DNA of 64,000 nucleotides from Tillus elongatus (GCA_964006375.1 OZ023265.1:148472393-148536392); one strand, 5' to 3'. Positions 1-12,388 are shown, numbered from the stretch's first letter. Notes: a model not told the origin generated them from the letters alone. Numbers and translations are program-made.

Positions 1-218
1 GGTTTTCGGGGACATTAAGATTGAAGCATTTGTAAATTCAATTCGTGACGTTACATTTATAATAATCTGTTTTTGTTCTTTTCTGCATATCTAAAAAAAT
101 TATTTGATTTCTATCTGTCAGAAAATTCGTTTATAGTAATTTATTATAATATAGTGTAGTATACTCACTTCGTAGATAAGTTTAAAATTAAATACAAAAA
201 TTATTAAAAAAGGTTGGG

Positions 219-331
219 AGGCAGCAAGTGCGTTATGGTAGTGAATTTTCATTAAATGCTTCAAATTTGAATAACTCAATTTTCTATAAACCTAGAAAGT
301 TGAATTTTGGTATGTAGTAAAGGCAACATAT
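219..331 (+). repeat. Partial GGACGCAGC-family repeat cut by the gypsy LTR
   Basis: The segment has the AAGTGCGTTATGG core followed by a tract about TCAAATTTGAATAACTC and a second tract near AGAAAGTTGAATTTTGG. The same succession is found at 9037, 24253 and 51651. Here it stops abruptly where the TGTTAC end of the retrotransposon LTR begins, so the LTR element appears to have inserted into an older repeat. Positions 1-218 show nothing I can name. Confidence 0.6.
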
Positions 332-777
332 TGTTACGTTCTACGGGTTTCTGGATTTGTTGATTAACAAAACACAGCTTTCCAAACTACTAATTTATTA
401 TTACCAACTATTTTCCAACACCAGTGTCAACTAAAATATTTCTCTTCTCTATTATTAAATGTCAATAGAACTATATTCCACTATCGCCTTCTATGATCGC
501 TTCTTACACATCAACACTGCTGATTCGCTTAATACTCTATGATCACTTTTACACCACACCGACTTAATACTGAACTGATTTACTCTGACCACCGCCCGTC
601 TATTTATACTGCCCATAGAGATTCTAGACCTTCTACACTTTTTTATACTTGTCACTTCTGGTCCCTTCTGGAAATATAATTCCAGAGTGTTCGCTCTTAC
701 CAACACACTTTATAATTGACATCTGACCATAGAAGCAACAAAGTCCATAAACTTGATTATCATAGACAAATGTGACA
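332..777 (-). mobile_element. 3' LTR of a Ty3/gypsy-like retrotransposon
   Basis: On the minus strand the unit starts TGTCAC and ends GTAACA, a short imperfect inverted repeat as expected of LTRs. It is 446 bp and abuts a purine-rich tract and then the end of an integrase frame, which is where a 3' LTR should lie. No second LTR is present in the window, because the 5' part of the element is lost near 2704. The exact ends are inferred from the TG...CA rule. Confidence 0.7.
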
Positions 778-792
778 CTGCCCCCCTCTTAT
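778..792 (-). other. Polypurine tract of the gypsy-like element
   Basis: Read on the minus strand this is AAGAGGGGGGCAG, lying between the integrase end and the first base of the 3' LTR. In LTR retrotransposons this site primes plus-strand DNA synthesis. Its position is the main support for the LTR boundary. Confidence 0.7.
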
Positions 793-1289
793 ATTCGATC
801 GTCCCAGTCGATATCTGACATTTCTTGGAATTGCTTAAGTCTGTGCATATGGACCACCTTCATCTTGCTCTTATGGCTCCTCTGAATTCGGTAGACAACG
901 TCATTGATCCTTCTGACCACCTTATAAGGACCTTCCCATAATTTCTGTAGTTTGGCTGACCGTCTCTTGCGTCGTACTGGATTGTAGAACAACACCCGAT
1001 CTTCTTCTTTAAAACCAGCTGAATTGGCACGCACGTCATAACGGGTCTTCATGCGGTCGCTTTCTATTCGTATATGCATTCCGACAGTAGAGTGGATGGT
1101 TTTAAATCTCGTCAATATGTCGGAGTTTTCTTCAAGCGAGGTTCTTAGGTGGTGCTGGTTCTTCCGTGTAGTTGCTGTTGTTCTGGTGCTTCTACTTGCA
1201 TAAATATTTTGGCGGGTCCTATTCATCCTGTCGACATCGGCCCTGTTGCAACAAAGGTTTTTACTTACCTTTTTCTGGGTTGGCTTCAC
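789..1289 (-). pseudogene. Ty3/gypsy integrase C-terminal fragment
   Basis: The last ~120 residues carry a basic stretch followed by WEGPYKVV and VVYRIQ, the GPY/F-type C-terminal module of Ty3/gypsy integrases, then a short tail ending just before the polypurine tract. The HHCC zinc-binding and DDE catalytic regions are absent. The first ~45 residues (rich in T, R and N) do not match integrase and probably belong upstream of the deletion junction. The frame lies directly downstream (minus strand) of a protease fragment, so reverse transcriptase, RNase H and the integrase core were removed by an internal deletion around 1150-1300. Confidence 0.8.
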
Positions 1290-1295
1290 ATTTAC

Positions 1296-1829
1296 CTAGT
1301 CTTTGCACCCTTCGCATTTTACTTCTCTCATACTTTCTTCTCCACTTGCTTCTGGCTGAGTAACTAGGTCGTATATTTCTCTCACAGCTCTTTTCACTGA
1401 AATGGCACTTTCACGGCAAACGTTGCTCTTTTCCTCTATGGTGATTTTCCGCACTACCAGGTTACTGCCCGGCGACATTATTATTTCTTCACCGCCGATA
1501 GTCAGGATGTTAGTGCCAAGATCAAGTTTACCCTGAAGTATGTCCAAGCCAATTATAATCGGGTCTGATATGGCGGCGACTAAGGTTCTCTGCTTTGCCT
1601 TCCATGTTCCAATTTGCAACTTGATGACCGGCTGCATTTACTCTGTACACTCTGTCTGGTTCCCTTATTCGCCATCTTGGAACCATGTCGCGGCGAATAA
1701 TCGTCCTAGGTGCGCCTGTGTCGACGACCATCTGAGCCTTATTACTGCTTACGTATCCATCTACGACGAGAGCGCTGCCAGAATCGCTAACCTGAGAAAT
1801 GGTTACCGGCCTTAGCTTCACTTTTTCCC
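1296..1829 (-). pseudogene. Retroviral-type aspartic protease fragment of the gypsy-like element
   Basis: The segment spans two overlapping minus-strand frames. The first has VVDTGAPRT, the catalytic DTGA flap-type active site (about 1711-1730), and the second has IIGLDILQ, the conserved C-terminal motif of the fold (near 1540-1555). A frameshift near 1540-1640 separates them. The enzyme would cleave the Gag-Pol polyprotein. It follows the gag zinc knuckle directly, the usual gag-protease order. With the break and the downstream deletion it cannot be functional. Confidence 0.8.
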
Positions 1830-2703
1830 TTAGGTGTGATCTTAGAGCCCAACATTCGCCCCTTATATGTCCCACCTTGCCGCAGTTCCAGCAGCGCAAG
1901 GCATTTGCACAGTGAGCTCTTATTGGGTGTTCATGAGACGTCGGCCTTATTTGTTCTGCTATTTTCTCTAGTAGCTGCATGATCTTGGATGAATCTGTTT
2001 TATGTTCTTCTTGGACTTGGAGACTGCGAACTTTCACATGACTTTCTGACGCTTGCTTTACCGCTTTAAACTCCAAGGAATGTGCCAAAGCATCGTTCGA
2101 GTTTTTGTGTCTCGCCATCCTCAGCGTTTGCACCGACAGCTGGTTTAAAAACTCCACCGAAGCTATGGGGTAGGCTAATCGCGTCAGTTTGACAACTTTG
2201 GCGTGGAGATGTTGGAGACTGTCGCCTGGTTTCTGACAACGATTTTTCAACTGCATTCGATACAACTGTTGTAAATGCTGGTCGCCAAACCTCATTTCTA
2301 ATTGATGTCTGATGCTGTCAAAATTCAGTGGTTCTTCCCTTGGAATACCTTGAAGCACATCTAAAGTACCTCCTCTGAGAGCTACAATTAACGAAGTCGC
2401 TTTCTCTCTCTCTCTCGCCCCAACCATTTGCTGTAGCAGCGGCTTCGAACTGACGTCGATAAATACCCCATGGGACTGAGCTATCAAATGTGGGAACCTT
2501 AATTCTTACGTGGCTATCTTCGAATCTGATGTTTCCTTGACTAGGGTATCATACTTCTTTTCTAGCGAATGCATTTTCTCCTGTACCTCCGCTTGTACTT
2601 CCTGCACACTCGCCTGCTTATCATGTACATCATCGCTGATACCCCTTACTCGACTTTCTACTTGTTGGAAGATGTATTTTACCTGCTTTATACGTTCGTC
2701 CAA
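1830..2703 (-). pseudogene. Gag fragment with CCHC zinc knuckle
   Basis: From the N-terminus: a charged coiled-coil-like segment (2703-2506), an in-frame stop TAA, a capsid-like region with ALRGGTLDVLQG near 2370, and a single CCHC knuckle CWNCGKVGHIRGECW (about 1849-1893). This is the architecture of insect Ty3/gypsy gag, the structural protein that packages element RNA. A GA-rich run near 2400-2415 coincides with a frame change. At 2704 the sequence switches to a mariner fragment, so the start of the element is missing. Confidence 0.8.
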
Positions 2704-2704
2704 G

Positions 2705-3400
2705 AAGAAATCCTAAGAACAGTGGAAAAAACACATGGAATAAGTACAAGGGCAGTAGCCCGCCAAATGAGGAATAATGAGCGTGCCACCATAAATTCAA
2801 CTGATGTGCACCGACTACTGAAGCAACAGTCACTGTACCCGTATCATATTCAGAAAGTACACGCTCTTTTATACCAAGACGCATTAACAAGAATGACTTT
2901 CTGCAACTGGCTGTTACTGGAGAACAGTCGTGAGCAGCAATTCCTGAGATTTATTCTGTTTTCGGATGAAACTCTTTTCACTCGCAATGGCGTTACGGAT
3001 TTGTATAATCGTCAAATGTGGGTACAAGAAAATCCACATGCGATAGTCGAAACTCGTCATCAAGTCAACTTTAGATTGAACGTATGGGCAGGAATAATTG
3101 ATGACTTACTCTTAGGCCCAATTTTTTTGCCAACCCGAGTAAATGCGGATGTGTTTCTAACATTTTTACAGAATGAGTTCGTAGATTTACTTGACGATAG
3201 GCCACTGGAAATTCGGCGAAATATGTGGCTACAACTGGACGGTGCTCCTCCTCATTACGGAAGAGACGTTCGACGACATTTAAGTAACACATTCAACGGC
3301 CGTTGGATTGGTCGGGGGGCAGATGCACCTGTTAACTGGCCAGCCCCTTCCCCCGACCTCAACTCCTGAGATTTTAGTTTATGGGGGATATATGAAAGAA
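2705..3400 (+). pseudogene. Tc1/mariner transposase, copy 1 (5' truncated)
   Basis: The frame reads from a partial helix-turn-helix (STRAVARQMR) through the DDxD catalytic region. The first Asp is in FSDETLF, the second in LDGAPPHYG and the third in WPAPSPDLNS, with 38 residues between the last two. A stop follows immediately after SPDLNS, where relatives continue into LDFFLWG; the LWG motif is still readable after the stop. The N-terminal DNA-binding part is cut off by the junction with the gypsy remnant. It is a close copy of the element at 4655, differing by scattered substitutions, so it was probably spread by duplication of the surrounding DNA. Confidence 0.85.
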
Positions 3401-3610
3401 TTTGTGTACAGGGTGCCCATACTCGATGCAGAACATCTGCTGGAACGAATCCTACAAGGCGAAGAGGAATACCGTATGAAACCAGACATTTAAAAAAAAT
3501 CGGTTTTCTCTTATCAAAAGAGCTCGCCTGTGCATCCAAGAGGGATGTAGCTATATTGAGCTTTTAATTTAATTATAATTTTATTTCTATAACAACGCTT
3601 TACTTGCCGT
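3401..3610 (+). repeat. 3' flank shared by the two mariner copies
   Basis: The sequence after the broken transposase (GGGTGCCCATACTCGATGCAG onward, with gaps) is nearly identical to 5265-5475. The C-terminal part of the transposase is still recognisable in it as degenerate codons. In copy 2 the homology ends exactly at the hairpin of the composite repeat at 5474. Confidence 0.65.
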
Positions 3611-3614
3611 TTTC

Positions 3615-4654
3615 CATTATTTTTAGTTGAGTTCCCATGATAATAGTAGACTGACAGTTTAAGTTTAATACAAGTTATACTTATAAAATGGTTTTGATGA
3701 CTTCTAATTACATATGTGTGAAACATAGTAGTATGTATGCATTCAAGTAGCAATATTTAAGGCAATGGAATGAGCTACAATTTCTGTGTAACACATTCTC
3801 TATTCTGATTGCAAATGAATTTTAAAAAATCCAATTTTTTTTAATTTGTTGAGACGTGTCACCGGCGTTCAAGAACGCAAATAACCTACGATATTAGTTT
3901 CTATTAGACCACCGGCGCCCGACTAAAAATATGGGGGTTTGATTTTTCTTATTCACGCAGATGTCGTCTAGTCGTGGTATAAGACTACATGTTATATTTC
4001 ATGTGTGAAACATAGTAGTATGTATGCATTCAAGTAGCAATATTTAAGGCAATGGAATGAGCTACAATTTCTGTGTAATACATTCTCTATTCTGATTGCA
4101 AATGAATTTAAAAAAATCCAATTTCTTTTAATTTGTTGAGACGTGTCACCGGCGTTCAAGAACGCAAATAACCTACGATATTAGTTTCTATTAGACCACC
4201 GCCGCCCGAATAAAAATGTAGGGGTTTGATTTTTCTAATTCACGCAGATGTCGTCTAGTCGTGGTATAAGACTACATGTTATATTTCATGGAGATAACGT
4301 TTCGTAGGTTCTTTCTCACCTGTTTGGGTTCGACTATACAACTTACAATAACAAATTATTTTGTCTAACAACTGGCATTTGTTTTGAAACCATTGGCGTG
4401 AGCACAAAAAAGTTTAGAGGGTCAATACTTGTTCCAACAGACCCCCCCTGAGATTTCAGGGTCAATACTTGTTCCAACAGGACCCCCCCCCCGGGATATA
4501 ATTTTTCTCTCCTCATCTACACATATGGCGTCTAGTTCTGAAATAAGACTACGTGCAAAATTTCATAGAGATAACTTCAAAAAATTAAAAATTCTGAATG
4601 AAAAAAGGTTTCATAGGTTTTTTCTCACCTGTTTGGGTCCGACCATACACCTTA
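3615..4654. repeat. Duplicated non-coding block with internal ~290-bp tandem copy
   Basis: A ~290-bp unit occurs at about 3712-4001 and again at 4002-4290 (both contain GTGTGAAACATAG and CACCGGCGTTCAAG). The whole block matches 6347-7110, which has only one unit. Inside is a smaller repeated phrase, GGTCAATACTTGTTCCAACAG, present twice at about 4418-4480. No coding potential beyond chance frames. The function is unknown. Confidence 0.7.
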
Positions 4655-5440
4655 CAATAATTCAACTAATGTGCACCGAGTACTGAAGCAACAGTCACTG
4701 TACCCGTATCATGTTCAGAAAGTACACGCTCTTTTACCCCAAGACGCATTAACAAGAATGGCTTTCTGCAACTGGCTGTTATTGGAGAACAGTCGTGAGC
4801 AGGAATTCCTGAGATTTATTCAGTTTTCGGATAAAGCTCTTTTCACTCGCAATGGCGTTACGGATTTGCATAATCGTCACATGTGGGCACAAGAAAATCC
4901 ACATGTGATAGTCGAAACTCGTCAAGTCAACTTTAGATTGAACGTTTGGGCAGGAATAATTGATGACTTACTCTTAGGCCCAGTTTTTTTTGCCAACTCG
5001 AGTAAATGCGGATGTGTTTCTAACATTTTTACATAATGAGTTAGTAGATTTACTTGACGATATGCCACTGGAAATTCGGCGAAATATGTGGCTACAACTA
5101 GACGGTGCTCCTCCTCATTACGGAAAAGACGTTCGACGATATTTAAGTAACACATTCAATGGCCGTTGGCTTGGTCGGGAGGCAGATGCACCTGTCAACT
5201 GGCCAGCCCCTTCCCCCGACCTCAACTCCTGAGATATTAGTTTCTGGGGGATATATGAAAGAATTTGTGTACAGGGTGCCCATACTCGATGCAGAACATC
5301 TGCTGGAACGAATCCTACAAGGCGAAGAGAAATACCGTGTAAAACCAGACATTAAAAAAAAATCGGTTTTCTCTTATCAAAAGAGCTCGCCTGTGCATCC
5401 AAGAGGGATGTAGCTATATTGAGCATTTAATTTAATTATA
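4655..5440 (+). pseudogene. Tc1/mariner transposase, copy 2 (truncated, frameshifted)
   Basis: It starts inside the N-terminal region (HRVLKQQSLYPYH) and keeps the second and third catalytic Asp (LDGAPPHYG, SPDLNS). The first is altered: FSDE of copy 1 reads FSDK here. A run of eight T at about 4984-4991 breaks the frame. The stop after SPDLNS is shared with copy 1, so the pair derive from an already dead ancestor. Confidence 0.85.
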
Positions 5441-5473
5441 ATTTTATTTCTATAACATCACTTTACTTGCCGT

Positions 5474-6341
<868 letters not shown>

Positions 6342-6346
6342 TTTTA

Positions 6347-7120
6347 ATTATTTTTAGTTGATAATAGTAGACTGACAGTTTAAGTTTAATACAAGTTATA
6401 CTTATAAAATGGTTTTGATGACTTCTAATTACATATGTGTGAAACATAGTCGTATGTATGTATTCAAGTAGCAATATTTAAGGCAATGGAATGGGCTACA
6501 ATTTCTGTGTAATACATTCTCTATTCTGATTGTAAATGAATAAAAAAAAATCCTAATGTTTTTAATTTGTTGAGGCGTGTCACCGGCGTTCAAGAACGCA
6601 AATAACCTACGATATTAGTTTCTATTAGACCACCAGCGCCCGAAAAAAAAAAAATGTAGGGGTTTGATTTTTCTAATTCACGCAGATGTCGTCTAGTCGT
6701 GGTATAAGACTACATGTTATATTTCATGGAGATAACGTTTCGTAGGTTCTTTCTCACCTGTTTGGGTTCGACTATACAACTTACAATAACAAACTATTTT
6801 GTCTATCAACAGTCATTTGTTTTGAAACCATTGGCGTGAGCACAAAAGAGTTTAGAGGGTCAATACTTGTTCCAACAGACCCCCCCTGTGATTTCAGGGT
6901 CAATACTTGTTCCAACAGGACCCCCCCCGGATTTCATTTTTCTCTCCTCATCTACACAGATGGCGTCTAGTTCTGAAATAAGACTACGTGCAAAATTTCA
7001 TAGAGATAACTTCAAAAAATTAAAAATTCTGAATGAAAAAAGGTTTCATAGGTTTTTTCTCACCTGTTTGGGTCCGACCATACACCTTACAATAACTCAT
7101 AAACTAGTCGTTTTATCAAA
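6347..7120. repeat. Second copy of the 3615-4654 block
   Basis: It matches 3615-3790 and then 4005-4650 in the same order and orientation, but has only one ~290-bp unit. It begins right after the CTGCGTCCAGG end of the preceding composite repeat. Beyond 7090 it diverges from the first copy, whose sequence there continues into mariner copy 2. Confidence 0.7.
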
Positions 7121-7595
<475 letters not shown>

Positions 7596-7639
7596 AGCAC
7601 ACCTGGCAAACCCAAATCCACACAAGACATTTAAAAAAA

Positions 7640-7680
7640 CCTAACGATCGTTTCACTAACCGAGTTAGCGTCATCAGAGG
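7640..7680 (-). ncRNA. Hammerhead-ribozyme-like fold
   Basis: On the minus strand: stem I CCU/AGG, core CUGAUGA, one extra C, stem II GCUAAC/GUUAGU with loop UCG, core GAAA, a self-complementary stem III CGAUCG, then UU. The layout matches the minimal type I hammerheads of Penelope-like elements, whose stem III works best as a dimer. Stem I is only 3 bp and stem II ends in a G-U pair, so activity is uncertain. Confidence 0.5.
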
Positions 7681-7860
7681 ATGAATAATTCCAAATATCT
7701 TATATCCACAACTCTATTTATATTCTTCTGCAGGAAGTGGGTCACTAACGATTTAGGGAGGTTCAACGACACCAACGACTCGTTAAACCTTCCTAAATCA
7801 TCAGTGAGCGATTACCTGCAGAAGACTATAAATAGACTGGTGATATTTAGAATTATTCAT

Positions 7861-7900
7861 CCCTGATGACGTTAACTTGGTTAGTGAAACAATCGTAAGG
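7861..7900 (+). ncRNA. Hammerhead-like fold, decayed partner
   Basis: CUGAUGA, C, stem II GUUAAC/GUUAGU with loop UUG, GAAA, CAAUCG, UA, then AGG. Compared with its inverted partner at 7640, stem III has lost self-complementarity and stem II has an extra wobble pair, so this copy is probably inactive. Confidence 0.4.
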
Positions 7901-8057
7901 TTTTTAAAAATGTGTTGGTGATTTGGGTTCTCCACTTATATGTATGACAGTCGTCAGAATGGAGCACTCAAATATGCAGCAATACACAAGTGTTGTGGTG
8001 ATTTGGCTTTTCCAAGTGCGCTTATCAGTGCTCATCACAGGTCCCAATCTTCACTTA

Positions 8058-8179
<122 letters not shown>

Positions 8180-8187
8180 TACATATA

Positions 8188-8312
8188 AAAATTTAGACTG
8201 ACAGATATGGGTTCTAGGAGGCCTAGTTTGCGCTCATTTGACGAATTTTTTTTCAAAATTCAAAAGTCGGGATCTCCTCATTAGTGAATTTTGTTAAAGA
8301 AAATTCACTAAA
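8188..8312 (-). repeat. Composite-repeat left half (reverse)
   Basis: It reads out of the TA array as the reverse complement of the 5474-5608 segment (GGGTTCTAGGAGGCCTAG, GGGATCTCCTCATTAG) and ends at the terminal hairpin GTGAATTTT/AAAATTCAC near 8284-8308. Confidence 0.75.
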
Positions 8313-8987
8313 AACTGCTAATTGCAAAATCTAAAAATAAAATATCTCATTTAAATATTTTTCTTCAAATATTGACAACATGATTCTTGTAACCGACTTA
8401 AAACTAAGCTAGATTCACTTCTTCAGTTTTAGGTGTGTGGTCTCACGCACTAGTTTATGCTTAATTTAAATAGCAAGCACAAAACCTTGTGTGCACGAAC
8501 TCAACCATGCCTTATATCAAGCTGGGTGATATTTAGGTTCTGGAAACAAATCAGCATGGTACCTTTTTACATCGGCTTATTAATTTAGAGGAACAGACCA
8601 TAAGGTGGCGTGGTTTTAGAGGTTGTAAACACGAGTTTGTCTATATAAATAATAATTACAAGAAGCAATTTACTCTAAAACAACTTGTTCTCGTGACAAA
8701 TTTACATCCAGCTTGTTTATTTACAGACAAGTTTCAGCTACCTACTGAACACTAATAAATTTTATGTAGTGGATATATAGCCTGGAACATTTTTATCGAA
8801 TAAAATTTATAATTTGATGAACATTATTTTTATAAGACGTTTATTTTAATAATATAATTTTATTCGCATTGTTTGACAAAGAAACAAGTTGATAAAGAAA
8901 ATCAGTCCCACTGTTGGTCAAAAGGGAACATAACATTACAAAAACTTTATTGGAACAACGAAATTTATTGAATATTAAGAAAAAGCA
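8313..8987. other. No recognisable feature
   Basis: AT-rich sequence with no coding frame, repeat or RNA fold that I could identify. Confidence 0.6.
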
Positions 8988-9637
<650 letters not shown>

Positions 9638-9710
9638 GGAATATTGCACTACACTGTAATCACTTTTAAATATACAATTTATTTGTTTGCTGTACGTTTC
9701 TTATTGGTTT

Positions 9711-9755
9711 GCGTGGACTGCAGTTTCGAACCGTTCCGGTTCATCATCAGCACGC
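9711..9755 (-). ncRNA. Hammerhead ribozyme (Penelope type, minimal type I)
   Basis: On the minus strand all elements are present in order: stem I GCGUG (pairing with CACGC at the far end), CUGAUGA, one extra U, stem II GAACCG/CGGUUC with loop GAA, GAAA, the self-complementary stem III CUGCAG, UC as cleavage dinucleotide, then CACGC. Every conserved core base is retained. Cleavage would fall after C at 9716. Such ribozymes in Penelope-like elements are thought to process the tandem transcript and favour a dimeric stem III, as the palindrome here suggests. The extra U before stem II is the only oddity. Confidence 0.85.
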
Positions 9756-9961
9756 TACAGACTGCTATCGCTCCTGGCTGGTCTACGTCGGAGATTGCAG
9801 GTGGCGCATGCGCCGTGAGCTTCTATTGGTCGGTTTCCTGTTCTCTGATTGGTTGTGCCTTCGGACTGTGTCGTGTGTATCGGTTTCCTGTATTGATCAC
9901 TGTGGTTTAATAATTTGTCTATTTGTATGGCCTTTATTAAGTTTTGTTTAAATGTTTGTAC

Positions 9962-10196
9962 TTAGATTTGTTCTGGCATTAATTGTTTTCTATTGTTTGT
10001 TTGTTGAATGTAGTATTGTTCCCACATTTCCATTTTTTTGTGGTCTTTAACATGTTTCATTAGGGTGATGTCTGATTTTTGGTGTTTTGTGTCGTGAATG
10101 TGTGTAGCTACGTTTGATTTGTAGCTAGGTATGTGGATTTTATCCAATGCTGTTATATGTTCCTTGAATCTTGTTTCTATTGATTTTTTTGTCATT
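9962..10196 (-). pseudogene. Penelope GIY-YIG endonuclease fragment, minus copy
   Basis: The frame contains GMTKKSIETRFKEH and WEQYYIQQ. It keeps the catalytic Arg of the GIY-YIG domain (IETRFKEH) and a candidate catalytic Glu (MWEQYY), but the GIY strand itself is gone and YIG reads HVG. It is the reverse complement of the adjacent plus-strand copy. The domain nicks DNA to start target-primed reverse transcription in this element class. Confidence 0.75.
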
Positions 10197-10209
10197 CCCA
10201 CATGAATTA

Positions 10210-10498
10210 AACGGAATATATCACATAGAATGTAACACATGCAATAAAAAATATATAGGAATGACAAAGAAATCAATAGAAACAGGATTCAAGGAACATA
10301 TAACAGCATTGGATAAAATCCACATACCTAGCTACAAATCAAACGTAGCTACACACATTCACGACACAAAACACCAAAAACCAGACATCACCCAATTAAA
10401 ACTAATGAAACATGTTAAAGACCACAAAAAAATGGAAATCTGGAAACAATACTACATTCAACAAACAAACAATAGTCTGGTATGGGATTTATTAAAGT
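10210..10498 (+). pseudogene. Penelope GIY-YIG endonuclease fragment, plus copy
   Basis: It has both signature strands, NGIYHIEC (about 10210-10233) and KKYIGMTKK, with two Cys between them (CNTC), as in Penelope nucleases. The catalytic Arg is changed (IETGFKEH) and the Glu position reads WKQYY, so it should be inactive. The frame ends soon after, where unrelated sequence begins, and no RT domain precedes it: the upstream sequence is the inverted minus copy. Confidence 0.8.
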
Positions 10499-10635
10499 AG
10501 CTAGCTTTAAATATTTCTTCAAATTTTTGAACTGCCTCTTATTGTAGATGCTTTCCCCATGAAGAAGAGGAAAATGTCTCGACTTTATGTCGAGGATCCA
10601 AAATAAGAACTATACAGTATAACCAATTAGTTTTG

Positions 10636-11516
10636 TTATAGTGTTTCAGTAAGTGTGCAATATTTTTCCCCTTCGAGTATTAAAGAAAGTGTTTTGAAGC
10701 TTCTCAGATACTGACAAAATTTACTGACCAGAACCCATTCTTTTTCGGATATCTTACAATTATTTAGATTTTCTATGTTATCGCAAAATATAGTTAAAGC
10801 ATTTTTCACACTTAAACCCCATGTTAGCATCTCAAAAGTCGAATGCCATCTTGTAGGTACATCTAATTTTGGCATAGTCGTCTTACAGTTTACGGCCTCG
10901 CAAGCACTGTTAAGTTTAAGTTGCATTTGCTCTGAGTTTTTGATTTTTTTACAAGGTATTTAATTTTACTTACAGGAGGGTTGAAATCTAAATCAGTATC
11001 ATTTATATCATTTTCTGCTTCGATCTCATTCTCCAAATACTCCAAATCCTTTTAGATGTCTAAACTGTTTCGATTTGGTTCAACAACTTTCATAAAATCT
11101 TGGACAGTTAAGTTTAGAATATGTGCGAAACATACAAAATGCTTATTTTTGTGGTCAAAACCGGGAACTAAAGTTTCCAAAGGACGCATCATTGTAAAGT
11201 TAACAGCCGCATTATCAGTTGTCACACCTTGAATGCAGTCCAGCACATCATAAGATTTTAGGCTCTCAAAGAGAATGTTTGCACCAGATTCACCTGTATG
11301 GCTTCCCTCAGCAGGCACAAAGTCTAAAACAATTGACTGAATATTCCAATTTCTGTCCACACAATGAGCTGTAATGCCATAGTAGCCCTTCATACCAATA
11401 GATGACCACCCATCAATAGTCAACGAAATTTTTGATCCACTTGCTTTCAGAAAGCTCATTAAAGAATTCTTCATTACCTCATATTTATGTATAATTTTTC
11501 TTGTGTCACTGGTCAA
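10636..11516 (-). pseudogene. hAT-superfamily transposase fragment
   Basis: Upstream frame (11516-11052): SLTIDGWSSIGMKGYYGITAH region followed by TTDNAAVNF, the first and second catalytic Asp surroundings of hAT transposases (ID.W and TDNA.N). Downstream frame (10926-10636): DVPTRWHSTFEML, another hAT core motif. The two are separated by an acidic linker with a stop and frameshifts. The N-terminal BED zinc finger and the C-terminal dimerisation region with the last catalytic Glu are not present. Non-functional. Confidence 0.85.
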
Positions 11517-11676
11517 TCAAGAAATTTCAAGATCTTGAAATTTCTCGAGTCAAGACAAGATAATATAAGATGTCAAGAAAACGTCAAGACAAGATTTTTT
11601 AAGATTTCTTGATTTTTCCTCAAGACAGGACAAGAAGTTATTATCAAGACACGAATTCTTGTCTTGTCGACCCCTA
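11517..11676 (-). mobile_element. hAT element end with CAAGA subterminal repeats
   Basis: The minus strand begins AGGGGTCGACAAGACAAGA, a plausible hAT terminal repeat, followed by many direct and inverted copies of TCAAGA/TCTTGA (including AAATTTCAAGATCTTGAAATTT). Subterminal motif clusters of this kind are typical transposase-binding regions of hAT elements. The other end was not found, so the element is truncated on its left. Confidence 0.55.
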
Positions 11677-12388
11677 AACGCAATTCTTTAGAAAGTAATA
11701 AAAACATTATTTAATAAAACTTTAATTAATGTTGTACATAAAACATTTTAACAATTTTATCTGTGACCATAGTTCATGGAGATACTGCCGACTTTAAGTT
11801 TTGTATGCTGTTTCAATTTGAAAACGTATATACCATTAATAACTATTATCAGAAAAATAACACACACAAAACATTAGACATTATTATAACACAAATATAC
11901 ATATCAGTGATAATTTTAAGGCGTTTAATATGATTTGAAATGTATCCAGTATTGAATTACGTACAAAATGTCATCAGGGAATAATATAATGGTGTTATGT
12001 TTAGGTTGGTGAAATTCATAAAACCATCCCATGAGATTTCCGCCTATCCTCGGAGTTGCCTGCGGAATTGCCGCTGATATTAGATACACTCGCCGCGTCA
12101 TGTGATATGTTCCAGCATAATCTAATAACGGTTCGTCTTCATATTGTTACAGATATAATCCGACAGTATCAACCGGTGGCAGCTTTTTACACTTTACTGT
12201 TTTGTTTACTAATCAGCTTGCATATGTAACGTCCTCTTGATTATTTTTCTTGCGTAATCCTCTTTGTAGTAGTTATTCAAAATGTTAGCATAGACAGATA
12301 TATGAATAAATTGATAAAGAAGGAGAGAGACATATAGAGAGGGGGATGTACATTTGTACGTATCCGAGCGATGACTTAATAATTACGG
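11677..12388. other. No recognisable feature
   Basis: AT-rich DNA without a supported frame. A purine-rich stretch (GAGAGAGAC...GAGAGGGGG) at about 12320-12346 is the only local feature. Confidence 0.6.

Larger units (their letters stand above)
7636..7905. mobile_element. Inverted pair of Penelope-like terminal repeats
   Basis: The arms about 7636-7735 and 7800-7905 are imperfect reverse complements of one another (both contain ATGAATAATTC and CTTCTGCAGG). Head-to-head copies of terminal repeats are common in Penelope-like elements. Each arm carries a hammerhead-like fold. No RT or nuclease frame lies between them, so this is a non-autonomous or strongly truncated copy; assignment to Penelope rests on the hammerheads. 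Confidence 0.5.

Noticed and set aside
1149..1815. Plus-strand frames over the gypsy remnant
   Set aside because: Antisense to gag, protease and integrase motifs and without homology of their own.
7800..7835. CTGATGA on the minus strand near 7803 as another hammerhead
   Set aside because: No GAAA core follows at a usable distance and no stem II was found; it is internal to the inverted repeat.
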